Positions 18,555 to 27,779 of a stretch of DNA of 64,000 bases are shown here, in pieces. Source of the stretch: Bacillota bacterium (GTDB lineage: Bacteria; Bacillota_A; Clostridia; Christensenellales; Aristaeellaceae); assembly GCA_023421735.1 (NCBI GenBank), contig JAEZSP010000079.1, positions 1 through 64,000 of the forward strand. The letters are read 5' to 3'. Numbering within the stretch: position 1 is the first letter of the stretch; the number at the start of each line of letters is the position of its first letter. The position numbers and the translations under genes are program-made. The notes under the pieces were generated by a model that did no database searches, was not told where the DNA came from, and worked only from the letters and a program-made list of their open reading frames with translations.

Positions 18555-19898
18555 TTACTTGCTTTGCGTTGCGAGGAACGCCCACATGGAGACGCCGTCG
18601 TTTATGGCTTCGTCGTTGAGCGCGTAGACCCAGACCCAATGGGACATATAAACGTAAGGCTGCCCGTCGGCCGTCAAGTATCCGTCCGATGCCTTTACGT
18701 CGTCGAAGTATGTCGCGTTGATGTTGGGCAGGTCGCCATTTTCCTCGAGCTTGGAGACGAGGGAGACGGTGGTTGCCTGCGGATCGACGGTGGTATCGGT
18801 CAGGCAATGGACGAACCAGATGTTTTCGCTTTTCAATGCTTCGATTTGCTCGGCTGTGATCCAGTCGGTCATGTACGCTTCACAGATAGGATATGCGGCG
18901 GCATAATAGCCGGGGTAATGGATGAGCATGTTGACGGTCATAAATCCGCCGTTCGAGCAGCCGCCGATGATGACGCGGTTCGGATCGATATCTGGATTTG
19001 CGGCGACCTGGCTCTTGATCAGCTCCTGAAGCGCCGCCGTGTAGATGGAATCTCCGGACGTCGTGTAATAATCGCCGTTGGCATCCGGATCGCTGTCGTC
19101 CATCCACATGGTTTCGCATTGCGGCGCGAGCACATATGCGCCGCCGAAATAGTCCTGAATGGGCGGTTTTGCGATATCGGCGGACTCATTGCACAGCAGG
19201 TCGATGGTGCTGTCGAATCCGCACTCGCCTGCGCCGTGCAGCCATACGATGAGTGCGTTCTGCACATCATCTTCGGCAGGGGCATATGTCGCATAGTTGA
19301 GCACGGTGCCGTCGGCCGCCGTGAAGCGTTGATCGAGCGTCCAGGACGCGACATCCGGCTCCAGGACGGTGAAGGCCGGCGCAATGTCGATCGCCGTGAC
19401 TTCCGCGCCGCCCGAGGTCAGCGTCGCGCCTTCCGCGAGGGTCACGGTCTCGGTGAAGGCGTCATACCAGACGTTCACGCCGCCCGCCTTGATGAACGTG
19501 CCGTCGGGGAATGTGCCCATCACGTAGGTCTTGTTCGTCACCCCATCGGGGTGAATTGCCAGGTCGAGCCGTACGAACTTCCCGCTCTCGGCATCCGAGG
19601 CGTTGCCGGCTTCGTCGCACAGATACGCGGCCAGAATTGTGTGCGGGACGTCTGCTTCGCTCGAAACATCCGTGCCCATCACAAACCCGTTCTGGTGCGC
19701 CACCGCAGAGAAGTCCTCCGGCGCAAGGGAGGACGCGTCGATGTCCGCATCAAACGAAAGGACAATCCAGGGAATCGCCGGACCCCATTCTTCTCCGGAT
19801 ACGCACACGGTGAGCGTGCCCGCCAAAGGCTCCGCAATGGCCGTTCCGCCCAGCGCAAGGACCGAAATCGCAATCAGTACCGCCAACAGCTTTTTCAT
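18555..19898 (-). CDS. Secreted esterase with Ig-like N-domain (EstA-like alpha/beta hydrolase)
   Basis: A 447-residue exported protein. MKKLLAVLIAISVLALGGTAIA is a Sec signal peptide. Residues 25-180 form a strand-rich domain like the Ig-like N-domain of Thermotoga EstA. The alpha/beta hydrolase domain follows with LIVWLHGAGE (oxyanion), the nucleophile elbow GGCSNGGF, the acid in CLTDTTVDP and a late His in MSHWVW. It may be an esterase acting on acylated glycans or a lipase-like enzyme. GGAGGGG precedes the ATG, and a promoter lies 30 bases upstream. It is a single-gene unit. Confidence 0.83.
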   Translation of the reverse strand: MKKLLAVLIAISVLALGGTAIAEPLAGTLTVCVSGEEWGPAIPWIVLSFDADIDASSLAPEDFSAVAHQNGFVMGTDVSSEADVPHTILAAYLCDEAGNASDAESGKFVRLDLAIHPDGVTNKTYVMGTFPDGTFIKAGGVNVWYDAFTETVTLAEGATLTSGGAEVTAIDIAPAFTVLEPDVASWTLDQRFTAADGTVLNYATYAPAEDDVQNALIVWLHGAGECGFDSTIDLLCNESADIAKPPIQDYFGGAYVLAPQCETMWMDDSDPDANGDYYTTSGDSIYTAALQELIKSQVAANPDIDPNRVIIGGCSNGGFMTVNMLIHYPGYYAAAYPICEAYMTDWITAEQIEALKSENIWFVHCLTDTTVDPQATTVSLVSKLEENGDLPNINATYFDDVKASDGYLTADGQPYVYMSHWVWVYALNDEAINDGVSMWAFLATQSK

Positions 19899-19930
19899 TA
19901 TTTCCCCTCCGTTCACATTAGATTAACGCA

Positions 19931-19959
19931 ATTATATCATTGTGGGACACGTGTTTCAA
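19931..19959 (-). promoter_or_regulatory. Promoter of the secreted esterase gene
   Basis: On the minus strand TTGAAA (19954-19959), a 17-base spacer and TATAAT (19931-19936). It lies in the short gap between the hppA stop and the esterase start. Confidence 0.75.
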
Positions 19960-19998
19960 TGGCCTATTGCCCTTTTTTCATTGATTTTGGGCATTTTT

Positions 19999-22059
19999 TC
20001 AGCCCAAAAGCGCATATGCGCAAAACAGATAGGCCGCCAGTGATGCGACGAGCGAGACTACGGTGATCTGTGTGTTGATGGATGGCCCGGCGGTATCCTT
20101 GAAGGGATCGCCGACGGTATCGCCGATCACCGCCGCGCGGTGCGCCGCGCTCCCGCGTCCCCCGTGCGCGCCTGCTTCGACGCGCTTTTTTGCGTTGTCC
20201 CAAAGGCCGCCCGCGTTTGACATGAAAAGCGCGAGGAGAAGACCCGCCCCGATATTGCCCATCAAAAACCCACCTACGGCGCGCACGCCGCCGATGAAAC
20301 CGACCACGAGGGTCGCGAGAATCGCCATGAGGCCGGCTGGAATCAGCTGCCTGAGCGCACCTGCGGTCGCGATGGCGATGCAGCGGTCGTATTCCGGGCG
20401 GGCATTTTTTCGGCCTTCGCGCAATCCCGGAATCTCCCGGAATTGACGGCGAATTTCCGCGACCATGTGCGCGGCGTTTTTGTCCACGCCCATGATGAGC
20501 ATCGCGGAAAACACAGCCGGCACAGCCGCGCCCACCAGAACGCCGAAGAACACCAGGGGATCCATCAGGTCAAACACCGCAGTCGCGCCGAACGTGCGCG
20601 CAGTTTCCCGAAATGCGCCCAGAAGCGCGATCACAGTCAGCCCGGCGGCACCGATGGCGAATCCCTTTGTGATGGCTTTGGCGGTATTCCCGGCGGCATC
20701 GAGTTTGTCGGTGACTGTCAGGACTTCCTCGCCCAATCCGCACATTTCAGAAAGTCCGCGCGCGTTGTCCACGATGGGGCCGTAGGCGTCGTTTGCGATC
20801 ACCATGCCGACCACCGACAGCATGCCGATGGCGCTCACCGCAATTCCGAGCATGGCATACCCCTCGCCGAGCGGCGCACAGAGCCGGTAGGAAAACAGGG
20901 CGGCCAGCGCAATCCCCGCCATGGAGGGCAGGCATGAATAGAGCCCATAGGAGATGCCGCGGAGGATCGCAAATGCCGGACCGCTTTCGCATGCTTCCGC
21001 CACGCGCCGCACGGGACGGCTCTCGTCGCCTGTGAAAAAGTCGGAGGTGAGCCCGATGACGATGCCGGCCGCCATACCCGCGACCGCCGCGCCCCATAAC
21101 CGGATCGCCGTGCTCTGCGCGCCCAACTGCCCAGTCAGCGTTGCCGCGAGGGTCAGGCACGCGAACAGCGCACAGGTGAGATATGTTCCGCCGTTGAGCG
21201 CGCGCCCCGGATCTCCGCTTTTCCCGATTCGCGCGGCGAGTACGCCGACGATGGAGGCCAAAAGGCCCAGTGTGCCAAAGGTAAAGATCACGTCGATCCG
21301 ATTGAGTGCCGCGGCGATGACCAGCGCAGCGGCGATGGCGGCGACGTTTGAATCAAATAGGTCGGCGCCCATGCCCGCCACGTCGCCCACATTGTCGCCC
21401 ACGTTGTCGGCAATTACGGCGGGATTGCGCGGGTCGTCCTCCGGAATGCCCAGTTCCACCTTGCCCGTGATGTCTGCCGCGATGTCGGCCGTCTTTGTAA
21501 AGATGCCGCCGCCCGCCTTGGCAAACAGCGCCAGCGAACTTGCGCCGAAACTGAACGCCACGACAAATTGTGCGCGCCCCGGCGCAAGCAGGTGAATGAT
21601 CGCCGCGCCCGCCAGCGATGAGGCGACGACCGCCATGCCCATCACCGCGCCGCCCCGAAAGCCCGCCGTAAACGCGGGCGCGATGCCGTCTTTGGCGGCG
21701 GAGGCTGCGCGCACGTTCGCAATGGTTGCGACCGAGATGCCCGCCGCGCCCGCCAATGCCGAAAGCACGGAGCCGAACAGATATGCGGCAAGCATGCCCG
21801 CGTTTTCGAGGGGGACTGCGTCTGCGCGCCAAATTGCGCGCGGGAGGAAAAGAAGGATCGCCGCACCCGCGACGGCGCAAAACAGCGCGAGCGTTCGGTA
21901 TTCCCGCCTTAAAAATGTAAACGCGCCCTGCCGGATCAGCGCACCAACCTGCTCGATTTCGGCGCCTGCGGTCGGAAGCTGCTTTACCCACACGTGGAAA
22001 AGCCCCGCCACCAGAAGCGCCACAACGGAGATGACAATTGCCGCGATTGGCCAAAACAT
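19999..22059 (-). CDS. hppA: Membrane-bound proton-translocating pyrophosphatase
   Basis: A 686-residue protein with about 16 membrane helices that couples PPi hydrolysis to ion pumping. The substrate/Mg site is clear: DITGKVELGIPEDDPRN, DNVGDNVGDVAGMGADLF and the C-terminal GDTVGDPFKDTAGPS. The determinant motif reads GNTAKA, with Lys at the position that is Ala in K+-dependent enzymes; this suggests a K+-independent H+-PPase rather than a Na+ pump (family knowledge). The ATG at 22059 has GGGGGAA upstream. A hairpin TTTTGGGC/GCCCAAAA (19985-20009) spans its stop codon. Confidence 0.95.
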   Translation of the reverse strand: MFWPIAAIVISVVALLVAGLFHVWVKQLPTAGAEIEQVGALIRQGAFTFLRREYRTLALFCAVAGAAILLFLPRAIWRADAVPLENAGMLAAYLFGSVLSALAGAAGISVATIANVRAASAAKDGIAPAFTAGFRGGAVMGMAVVASSLAGAAIIHLLAPGRAQFVVAFSFGASSLALFAKAGGGIFTKTADIAADITGKVELGIPEDDPRNPAVIADNVGDNVGDVAGMGADLFDSNVAAIAAALVIAAALNRIDVIFTFGTLGLLASIVGVLAARIGKSGDPGRALNGGTYLTCALFACLTLAATLTGQLGAQSTAIRLWGAAVAGMAAGIVIGLTSDFFTGDESRPVRRVAEACESGPAFAILRGISYGLYSCLPSMAGIALAALFSYRLCAPLGEGYAMLGIAVSAIGMLSVVGMVIANDAYGPIVDNARGLSEMCGLGEEVLTVTDKLDAAGNTAKAITKGFAIGAAGLTVIALLGAFRETARTFGATAVFDLMDPLVFFGVLVGAAVPAVFSAMLIMGVDKNAAHMVAEIRRQFREIPGLREGRKNARPEYDRCIAIATAGALRQLIPAGLMAILATLVVGFIGGVRAVGGFLMGNIGAGLLLALFMSNAGGLWDNAKKRVEAGAHGGRGSAAHRAAVIGDTVGDPFKDTAGPSINTQITVVSLVASLAAYLFCAYALLG

Positions 22060-22166
22060 GGAATTCCCCCATTCCTTTGCGCAACCCTGAATCAAAACGG
22101 GCTGTCAGAAATGCCCAAAAAATCAATACGCTGTCAAGCAAATGTTTAGAAGTCGACGTCCCGTGC

Positions 22167-22195
22167 TTTACAACCGCGATGCGAATGGGTATAAT
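22167..22195 (+). promoter_or_regulatory. Distal forward promoter upstream of nrdG
   Basis: TTTACA (22167-22172), 17 bases, TATAAT (22190-22195). No gene begins between this and the nrdG promoter 130 bases on, so it either gives a longer nrdG leader or a short RNA. Confidence 0.6.
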
Positions 22196-22297
22196 GAAAA
22201 GGGAAGCAGAGCGCGGCGCGCCGAAATGAGCGTCGTTTTTTCTTTCCGTGCATAATCGAACAAGGGATGACAAAACAGCGACATTATGGAATGCCGC

Positions 22298-22326
22298 TTG
22301 CATATATTGTGGTCGCATGCTATAAT
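22298..22326 (+). promoter_or_regulatory. Promoter of nrdG-nrdD
   Basis: TTGCAT (22298-22303), 17 bases, TATAAT (22321-22326), followed 30 bases later by the nrdG start codon. Confidence 0.8.
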
Positions 22327-22355
22327 TCATACTACATCTTGTGGCGGGGGCAACG

Positions 22356-23048
22356 ATGGCGGTACAAATCTGCGGGCTTTCCAAGCTCACGTTGATCGAC
22401 TATCCGGGCAAGGTCGCCGCGACGGTTTTTCTGGGCGGCTGCAATCTCAGATGCCCCTTTTGCCACAATGCGGCGCTCGTATTGGGTGGTGCGCCGGATA
22501 TACCGGAAAAAAAAGTGCTTGCGTTTCTCGAAAAGCGGTGCGGTCTTCTGGACGGCGTATGCGTAACGGGCGGCGAGCCGCTTTTGCAGGTGGGGCTCGC
22601 TGATTTTCTCGCGCGGGTGAAGGATATGGGTTATCCGGTGAAGCTCGATACCAACGGGTGTTTTCCGGACAAGCTGAAGGATCTGTGCGCGCGCGGACTC
22701 GTCGATTATGTCGCCATGGATGTGAAAAGCGACGCGGAGCACTATGCGGAGACGGTCGGCGTACCGGGGTTCGACGTGACCCCCGTCAAAGAATCGATCG
22801 CATTTTTGTTGTCCGGCAGCGTGGACTATGAATTTCGCACCACAGCGGTGGGCGGGCTTCACACGCCTGAGATGATCGCGGGCGCGGCACAAATGATTGC
22901 AGGTGCAAAAAGGTATTTTATCCAACAGTTTGTCGATTCAGGCGACCTGATCGGCGGGGGATTCACTTCATTTTCAGAGGCGCAGATGCATGCCGCCATG
23001 GCGGCAGCCGCCCCGCATGTCGGGGAAGTTTTCCTGCGCGGCGTCTGA
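22356..23048 (+). CDS. nrdG: Anaerobic ribonucleotide reductase activating protein (radical SAM)
   Basis: A 230-residue radical-SAM enzyme. The [4Fe-4S] site is GGCNLRCPFCHN (CxxxCxxC), followed by GGEPLLQ. It generates the glycyl radical on NrdD. The N-terminal KLTLIDYPGKVA is typical of the longer clostridial NrdG type. The ATG at 22356 lies behind GGGGGC. The next gene is nrdD, 30 bases downstream, so the pair is one operon. Confidence 0.93.
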   Translation: MAVQICGLSKLTLIDYPGKVAATVFLGGCNLRCPFCHNAALVLGGAPDIPEKKVLAFLEKRCGLLDGVCVTGGEPLLQVGLADFLARVKDMGYPVKLDTNGCFPDKLKDLCARGLVDYVAMDVKSDAEHYAETVGVPGFDVTPVKESIAFLLSGSVDYEFRTTAVGGLHTPEMIAGAAQMIAGAKRYFIQQFVDSGDLIGGGFTSFSEAQMHAAMAAAAPHVGEVFLRGV

Positions 23049-23078
23049 GCACACATCATACGATAAGGAGCGAACGAC

Positions 23079-25466
23079 ATGTATAAGGTGATCAAGCGCG
23101 ACGGGAAGACCGTCTCTTTTGATCTTTCGAAAATCAGCGCGGCCATCGGGAAGGCCTTTGATGCCACACAGCGCAAACATAATCCGGATATTCTCAGCAT
23201 GATTGCGCTGCGCGTCACGGCGGATTTCGAGCCGAAGATTGAGAACGATCAGATCTCGGTCGAGGCGATTCAGGACAGCGTTGAGATCGTGCTCATACAG
23301 GCGGGCTATGCGGATGTGGCAAAAAACTACATCCTTTACCGCAAGCAGCACGAAAAAATGCGCAATATGAAATCTACAATCCTGGACTACAAGCAGCTTG
23401 TCAATAGCTATGTCAAGGCCGAGGATTGGCGCGTGAAAGAGAATTCGACGGTCACCTATTCCGTCGGCGGGCTTATTTTGTCCAATTCCGGTGCGATTAC
23501 GGCCAACTACTGGCTGTCCGAGATCTACGACGAGGAGATCGCAAACGCGCATCGCAATGCGGACATTCACCTGCACGACATCGCCATGCTGACGGGCTAT
23601 TGCGCGGGCTGGAGCCTCAAACAGCTTATTCAGGAGGGGCTGGGCGGCGTGCCGGGCAAAATCACCTCCTCCCCCGCCAAGCACCTCGCTTCGCTGTGCA
23701 ATCAGATGGTCAATTTTCTGGGCATCATGCAGAACGAGTGGGCGGGCGCACAGGCGTTTTCGTCCTTTGATACCTACCTTGCCCCGTTCGTCAAGGCGGA
23801 CAACCTTTCCTTTTATGAGGTAAAGAACTGCATCCAGTCCTTCGTCTACGGCGTGAATACCCCCAGCCGCTGGGGTACGCAGGCGCCTTTTTCCAATATC
23901 ACGCTCGACTGGACGGTGCCCGCGGATCTTGCCGAGATGAACGCGATCGTGGGCGGCAAGGAGATGCCGTTCAAGTACAAGGACTGCAAAAAAGAAATGG
24001 ACATGGTCAACAGGGCGTTTATCCAGACCATGATCGAGGGCGACGCCAACGGGCGCGGTTTCCAGTATCCGATCCCGACCTACTCCATTACACGGGATTT
24101 CGACTGGTCGGCGACCGAGAACAACAAGCTGCTGTTCGAGATGACCGCCAAGTACGGCACCCCGTATTTTTCCAACTATATCAATTCCGACATGGAGCCA
24201 TCCGACGTGCGCAGCATGTGCTGCCGCCTCAGGCTGGATCTTCGGGAATTGCGCAAAAAATCAGGCGGCTTCTTCGGGAGCGGCGAGAGCACGGGCTCGG
24301 TGGGCGTCGTGACGATCAATATGCCGCGCATCGCCTATCTCGCAAAGGACGAAGCCGAGTTCTACGCGCGGCTTGACCACATGATGGATGTTTCCGCACG
24401 TTCGCTCAAGACGAAACGCGAGGTCATTACAAAACTCATGAACGAGGGGCTCTATCCCTATACGCAGCGCTATCTGGGAACGTTCAAAAACCACTTTTCG
24501 ACGATCGGTCTGCTCGGCATGAACGAAGCGTGCCTGAACGCGAATTGGCTCAAAGAGGACATGACCCACGCGCGTGCGCAGGCGTTTACGAAAGACGTTC
24601 TCAATCACATGCGCGACCGTCTCTCCGATTATCAGGAAAAGTACGGCGACCTCTACAATCTCGAGGCGTCGCCCGCAGAGTCGACCAGCTATCGGCTCGC
24701 CAAGCACGATGTTGAGCGCTATCCGAACATCGTGACCGCGTCCGAGAACGGAAAGACGCCCTACTACACCAATTCTTCCCACCTGCCGGTGGGCTTTACG
24801 GAGGATATTTTCGAGGCGCTCGACATTCAGGACGAGCTCCAGACGCTTTATACGTCCGGTACCGTATTCCATGCGTTCCTGGGCGAAAAACTGCCCGACT
24901 GGGAGGCCGCCGCGCGGCTTGTGCGCAAAATCGCGGAGAATTACAAGCTCCCGTATTACACGCTTTCACCCACGTATTCCATCTGCAAGTCTCACGGATA
25001 CCTCGCGGGCGAGCAGTTTGCGTGTCCCTTCTGCGGCGAAAAGGCCGAAGTTTACAGCCGCATCACGGGCTATTACCGCCCGGTGCAGAACTGGAACGAC
25101 GGGAAGTCCGAGGAGTATAAGGAGCGCAAGCTTTACGATATTCCGCGCTCGAAACTCCGGCGCACGGCACCCGTCGCGCAGCAGGCCGTTTTGCAGACCG
25201 AAAAAACCACGGGCGAGGCGATGCTGTTTACCACGGCAACCTGCCCCAACTGCAAGGTCGCCAAAAAACTGCTCGCCGAGGCGGGCGTGGATTATCGGCT
25301 CGTCGACGCGGCGGACGAGATGGAGCTCGCGCGCAAGTACGACATCCGAAGCGTTCCGACCCTCGTCGTGACGGACGATGCACAGGCCACGAGTTACGTC
25401 AACGCCCTTCAGATCCGTCAGTTCGTCGAAGCGAAAAAGCGTGACGCACTCGCAGCGGTGCGGTAG
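23079..25466 (+). CDS. nrdD: Anaerobic ribonucleoside-triphosphate reductase fused to a glutaredoxin-like domain
   Basis: A 795-residue class III reductase. Residues 1-90 are an ATP-cone (KVIKRDGKTVSFD), the allosteric site. The barrel follows, then the zinc site YSICKSHGYL with CPFCGE (Cys/His plus two Cys) and the glycyl-radical motif RITGYYRP. After a short linker (about residues 690-710) a further 75 residues form a glutaredoxin/NrdH-like domain: AMLFTTATCPNCKVAKKL with a CPNC redox site, and VPTLVV as the cis-Pro strand. The fused domain is probably the electron donor. It ends with TAG and is followed by a terminator. Confidence 0.95.
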   Translation: MYKVIKRDGKTVSFDLSKISAAIGKAFDATQRKHNPDILSMIALRVTADFEPKIENDQISVEAIQDSVEIVLIQAGYADVAKNYILYRKQHEKMRNMKSTILDYKQLVNSYVKAEDWRVKENSTVTYSVGGLILSNSGAITANYWLSEIYDEEIANAHRNADIHLHDIAMLTGYCAGWSLKQLIQEGLGGVPGKITSSPAKHLASLCNQMVNFLGIMQNEWAGAQAFSSFDTYLAPFVKADNLSFYEVKNCIQSFVYGVNTPSRWGTQAPFSNITLDWTVPADLAEMNAIVGGKEMPFKYKDCKKEMDMVNRAFIQTMIEGDANGRGFQYPIPTYSITRDFDWSATENNKLLFEMTAKYGTPYFSNYINSDMEPSDVRSMCCRLRLDLRELRKKSGGFFGSGESTGSVGVVTINMPRIAYLAKDEAEFYARLDHMMDVSARSLKTKREVITKLMNEGLYPYTQRYLGTFKNHFSTIGLLGMNEACLNANWLKEDMTHARAQAFTKDVLNHMRDRLSDYQEKYGDLYNLEASPAESTSYRLAKHDVERYPNIVTASENGKTPYYTNSSHLPVGFTEDIFEALDIQDELQTLYTSGTVFHAFLGEKLPDWEAAARLVRKIAENYKLPYYTLSPTYSICKSHGYLAGEQFACPFCGEKAEVYSRITGYYRPVQNWNDGKSEEYKERKLYDIPRSKLRRTAPVAQQAVLQTEKTTGEAMLFTTATCPNCKVAKKLLAEAGVDYRLVDAADEMELARKYDIRSVPTLVVTDDAQATSYVNALQIRQFVEAKKRDALAAVR

Positions 25467-25485
25467 AATCAATTCGGCAAATGAA

Positions 25486-25518
25486 AACAGCCGCTCGGCT
25501 CGGGCGGCTGTTTGTTTT
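25486..25518 (+). terminator. Terminator of nrdG-nrdD
   Basis: AACAGCCGC and GCGGCTGTT form a 9-bp stem around a 9-base loop, followed by TGTTTTTT. It starts 20 bases after the nrdD TAG. Confidence 0.9.
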
Positions 25519-25529
25519 TTGCGCGGCGG

Positions 25530-25964
25530 TCAGGCATCTTGCGCGATTGCTTCTTTGAGATTTTCGAGGATGTGGTGCCGATCGGTGCCGCGCACGTACG
25601 CCTCGTAGGTGCGCAGGTACGTGGGCGTGCCGATTCCCTCGAAGCCGTCGATCACAAATGTGACGTGCGTTCCCACCTGCATTTCCTCAAGTTCAAACGA
25701 CATGCGGATGGGATTGAACCAGCCCGCGTCCGGGCCGTTCTCAAACCACGAGAGCGAGAGCCTTTTCCTGGGCACCATTTCAATCACTTTTCCGGTGATC
25801 CGTTGCTGATCTTCGCCGCCCACATGGCTGTGCCGGCCGCCCGGGTACAGATCGATCTCGATGTTCGGCACCATCCATCTGTGAAGCCCTTCCTGCGTGG
25901 CAAAGAGGGCCCAGACTGTCTTGGCGTCCGCCCCGATCTCAACTGCGCGTTCAATTTTGAGCAT
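25530..25964 (-). CDS. SRPBCC (AHSA1-like) domain protein
   Basis: A 144-residue START-like protein. ERAVEIGADAKTVWALFAT at the N-terminus, WMVPNIEIDLYPGG and the C-terminal helix with GTDRHHILENLKEAI fit the AHSA1 subfamily. Such small proteins bind hydrophobic ligands in a deep cavity; no ligand can be assigned. GGAAGG precedes the ATG. It lies 42 bases after the rhamnose mutarotase gene on the same strand and may share its promoter. Confidence 0.84.
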   Translation of the reverse strand: MLKIERAVEIGADAKTVWALFATQEGLHRWMVPNIEIDLYPGGRHSHVGGEDQQRITGKVIEMVPRKRLSLSWFENGPDAGWFNPIRMSFELEEMQVGTHVTFVIDGFEGIGTPTYLRTYEAYVRGTDRHHILENLKEAIAQDA

Positions 25965-26006
25965 AAATACACTTCCTTCCGAACGAGAAAATGGCAGGAG
26001 TCGGTT

Positions 26007-26324
26007 TTACGGGTGGTAAAAAACCTGCTCCATTCTGTATACTGTCCCGGTCGCGGGATCGATGTCCATGACCATGACGTCCTTCATGAATGCGTTCCAT
26101 CGGTCGACGACAAGGCTGTTTGCCTGCACATTTGCCGCGAACGCAACGCCGCGATCCGCCTCATAATAGCCGAACAACTCGTCCCCCGCGCGCCAGATGG
26201 TATAGTTGTGAATGCCCGCGTCATTTAGGACTTTCGTCAGTTCCGGCCAGATTTCGTCGTGCCGCCTGACATATTCGTCCCTCTTGCCGGGGAGCAGATG
26301 CGCCTTCCATGCAAATCGTTCCAT
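26007..26324 (-). CDS. rhaM: L-rhamnose mutarotase
   Basis: A 105-residue protein of the RhaM (DUF718) family, which interconverts alpha and beta anomers of L-rhamnose. Characteristic residues are WKAHLLPGKRDEYVRRHDEIWPEL at the start, split here by position: the catalytic His lies in RRHDEIWPE, and YTIWRAGDELFGYYE follows. No other rhamnose genes are nearby, so a role on another 6-deoxy sugar cannot be excluded. AGGAGGG precedes the ATG at 26324. Confidence 0.87.
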   Translation of the reverse strand: MERFAWKAHLLPGKRDEYVRRHDEIWPELTKVLNDAGIHNYTIWRAGDELFGYYEADRGVAFAANVQANSLVVDRWNAFMKDVMVMDIDPATGTVYRMEQVFYHP

Positions 26325-26342
26325 ATGATCCCTCCTGCCTTC

Positions 26343-26371
26343 AAAATAACCGATGATTACGGTTTTGTCAA
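26343..26371 (-). promoter_or_regulatory. Promoter of rhaM and the SRPBCC gene
   Basis: On the minus strand TTGACA (26366-26371), 17 bases, TATTTT (26343-26348), about 20 bases before the mutarotase ATG. Confidence 0.7.
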
Positions 26372-26408
26372 CCGCCGTGCAGATATGGCACGTTTCCTTC
26401 AAAACCAA

Positions 26409-26437
26409 TTGACAAGCGGCGCGAAAAAGTCTATATT
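26409..26437 (+). promoter_or_regulatory. Promoter of ald
   Basis: TTGACA (26409-26414), 17 bases, TATATT (26432-26437), with the ald ATG 40 bases downstream. It is back to back with the mutarotase promoter. Confidence 0.82.
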
Positions 26438-26476
26438 CATAAGCGAAATGGGCAATCCAACCGGGGAGGCAGCAAT

Positions 26477-27592
26477 ATGACGATCGGCATACCACGGGAA
26501 ATTAAGAACAACGAAAACAGGGTGGCCATCATGCCGGCGGGCGTCCATGCGCTTTCTGTGCGCAGGCATCATGTGCTCGTCGAGCATGCGGCGGGCGAGG
26601 GCAGCGGCATCTTAGACGCGGAATACGAGAAGGCGGGTGCGCAAATCATCGAAACCGCCGAGCAGATATTCGCGGAAGCGGACGTGATCGTGAAGGTCAA
26701 GGAGCCGCTCGAGAGCGAATACGCACTTCTGCGCGAAAATCAGACCCTTTTTACATACCTGCATCTCGCGCCGAACGCGCCGCTCGCATCCGCGCTCGTC
26801 GATCGCGGCGTGACGGGCATCGCCTATGAGACGGTGCAGACGCCGTCGGGCGCGTTGCCGCTTCTGGCGCCGATGAGCGAGGTCGCGGGGCGCATGTCTG
26901 TGCAGGTCGGCGCGAACATGCTGCAAAAGTACAACGGCGGCATGGGCGTCCTCCTGGGCGGCGTGCCGGGCGTCATGCCCGCCGAGGTCGTGATCGTGGG
27001 CGGCGGCGTGGTCGGCACAAACGCCGCGAAGATCGCCCTAGGCATGGGCGCGCGCGTGACGGTCATGGACATCAACCAGGCGCGGCTTGCCCACCTGGAC
27101 GACATATTCGGCGGGCGCGTGGCGACCCTCGTTTCCAACGAATACAACGTCGCGGACATGGTGCGGCGCGCGGATCTGCTCATCGGCGCGGTGCTCGTCG
27201 TGGGCGCGCGCGCGCCTAAGCTCGTAAAAGATGCCATGGTGCGTACCATGAAAAAAGGCTCCGTCATCGTGGACGTGGCGATTGATCAGGGCGGTTCGGT
27301 CGAGACCATCGACCGCGTGACCACCCACGACAACCCCTGCTATGAAAAGTACGGCGTGGTGCACTACTCGGTTGCAAACATGCCCGGCGCCGTGCCGCGC
27401 ACGTCAACCTACGCGCTCACGAGCGTGACGCTTCCCTACCTCATCTCGATCGCCGAAAACGGCGCGGAGGAGGCCATGCGCCGCGATCCCGCGCTCCTGG
27501 CGGGACTGAACACCTATCGCGGCAAGATCACCTGTGCCCACGTCGCAGAAGCGCTGGGAGAGACCTGTGTCCCCGTGGGAACGCTCCTGTAG
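26477..27592 (+). CDS. ald: Alanine dehydrogenase
   Basis: A 371-residue NAD-dependent enzyme interconverting alanine with pyruvate plus ammonia. [15 protein letters not shown] is the family start, VKVKEP carries the pyruvate-binding Lys, LHLAPN the catalytic His, and the NAD-binding Rossmann loop is [13 protein letters not shown]. The final third has [12 protein letters not shown] and [10 protein letters not shown], both signatures. GGGGAGG precedes the ATG. It is monocistronic, with its own promoter and terminator, and ends with TAG. Confidence 0.96.
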   Translation: MTIGIPREIKNNENRVAIMPAGVHALSVRRHHVLVEHAAGEGSGILDAEYEKAGAQIIETAEQIFAEADVIVKVKEPLESEYALLRENQTLFTYLHLAPNAPLASALVDRGVTGIAYETVQTPSGALPLLAPMSEVAGRMSVQVGANMLQKYNGGMGVLLGGVPGVMPAEVVIVGGGVVGTNAAKIALGMGARVTVMDINQARLAHLDDIFGGRVATLVSNEYNVADMVRRADLLIGAVLVVGARAPKLVKDAMVRTMKKGSVIVDVAIDQGGSVETIDRVTTHDNPCYEKYGVVHYSVANMPGAVPRTSTYALTSVTLPYLISIAENGAEEAMRRDPALLAGLNTYRGKITCAHVAEALGETCVPVGTLL

Positions 27593-27603
27593 AAAACGTA
27601 AAT

Positions 27604-27626
27604 GCCCCCGTACGGGGGCGTTTTTT
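27604..27626 (+). terminator. Terminator of ald
   Basis: GCCCCC and GGGGGC around GTAC, followed by G and six T, 11 bases after the ald stop codon. Confidence 0.93.
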
Positions 27627-27664
27627 GTGTCAGGACCATCGCTTACCAAATTTCCGGGTGGCAT

Positions 27665-27763
27665 GGAGGGCCGCAGCCCTCCATGTCCCATCCTTTTTGC
27701 CGGCTTTGCCGGTGAAAAGGGGTTCGTCCCAAGGACACGCTTGCGCACCCGACGACGAATCGG
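27665..27763. repeat. Dispersed intergenic repeat, copy A
   Basis: A 99-bp element with two hairpins: GGAGGGC/GCCCTCC at the start, and CCGGC/GCCGG in its middle flanked by TTTTT and AAAA. A second copy lies at 48926-49024 with about three quarters identity, best in the hairpin stems. Both copies are intergenic. Confidence 0.8.
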
Positions 27764-27779
27764 GTCCGCGGCTTCCCGC

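Noticed and set aside
19985..20009. Intrinsic terminator at the end of hppA
   Set aside because: The hairpin TTTTGGGC/GCCCAAAA is real but surrounds the stop codon and lacks a T run on the minus strand.
18441..20066. A 541-codon plus-strand frame opposite the secreted esterase
   Set aside because: It mirrors a well-supported secreted hydrolase on the minus strand and has no binding site; its length results from GC-rich codon bias.
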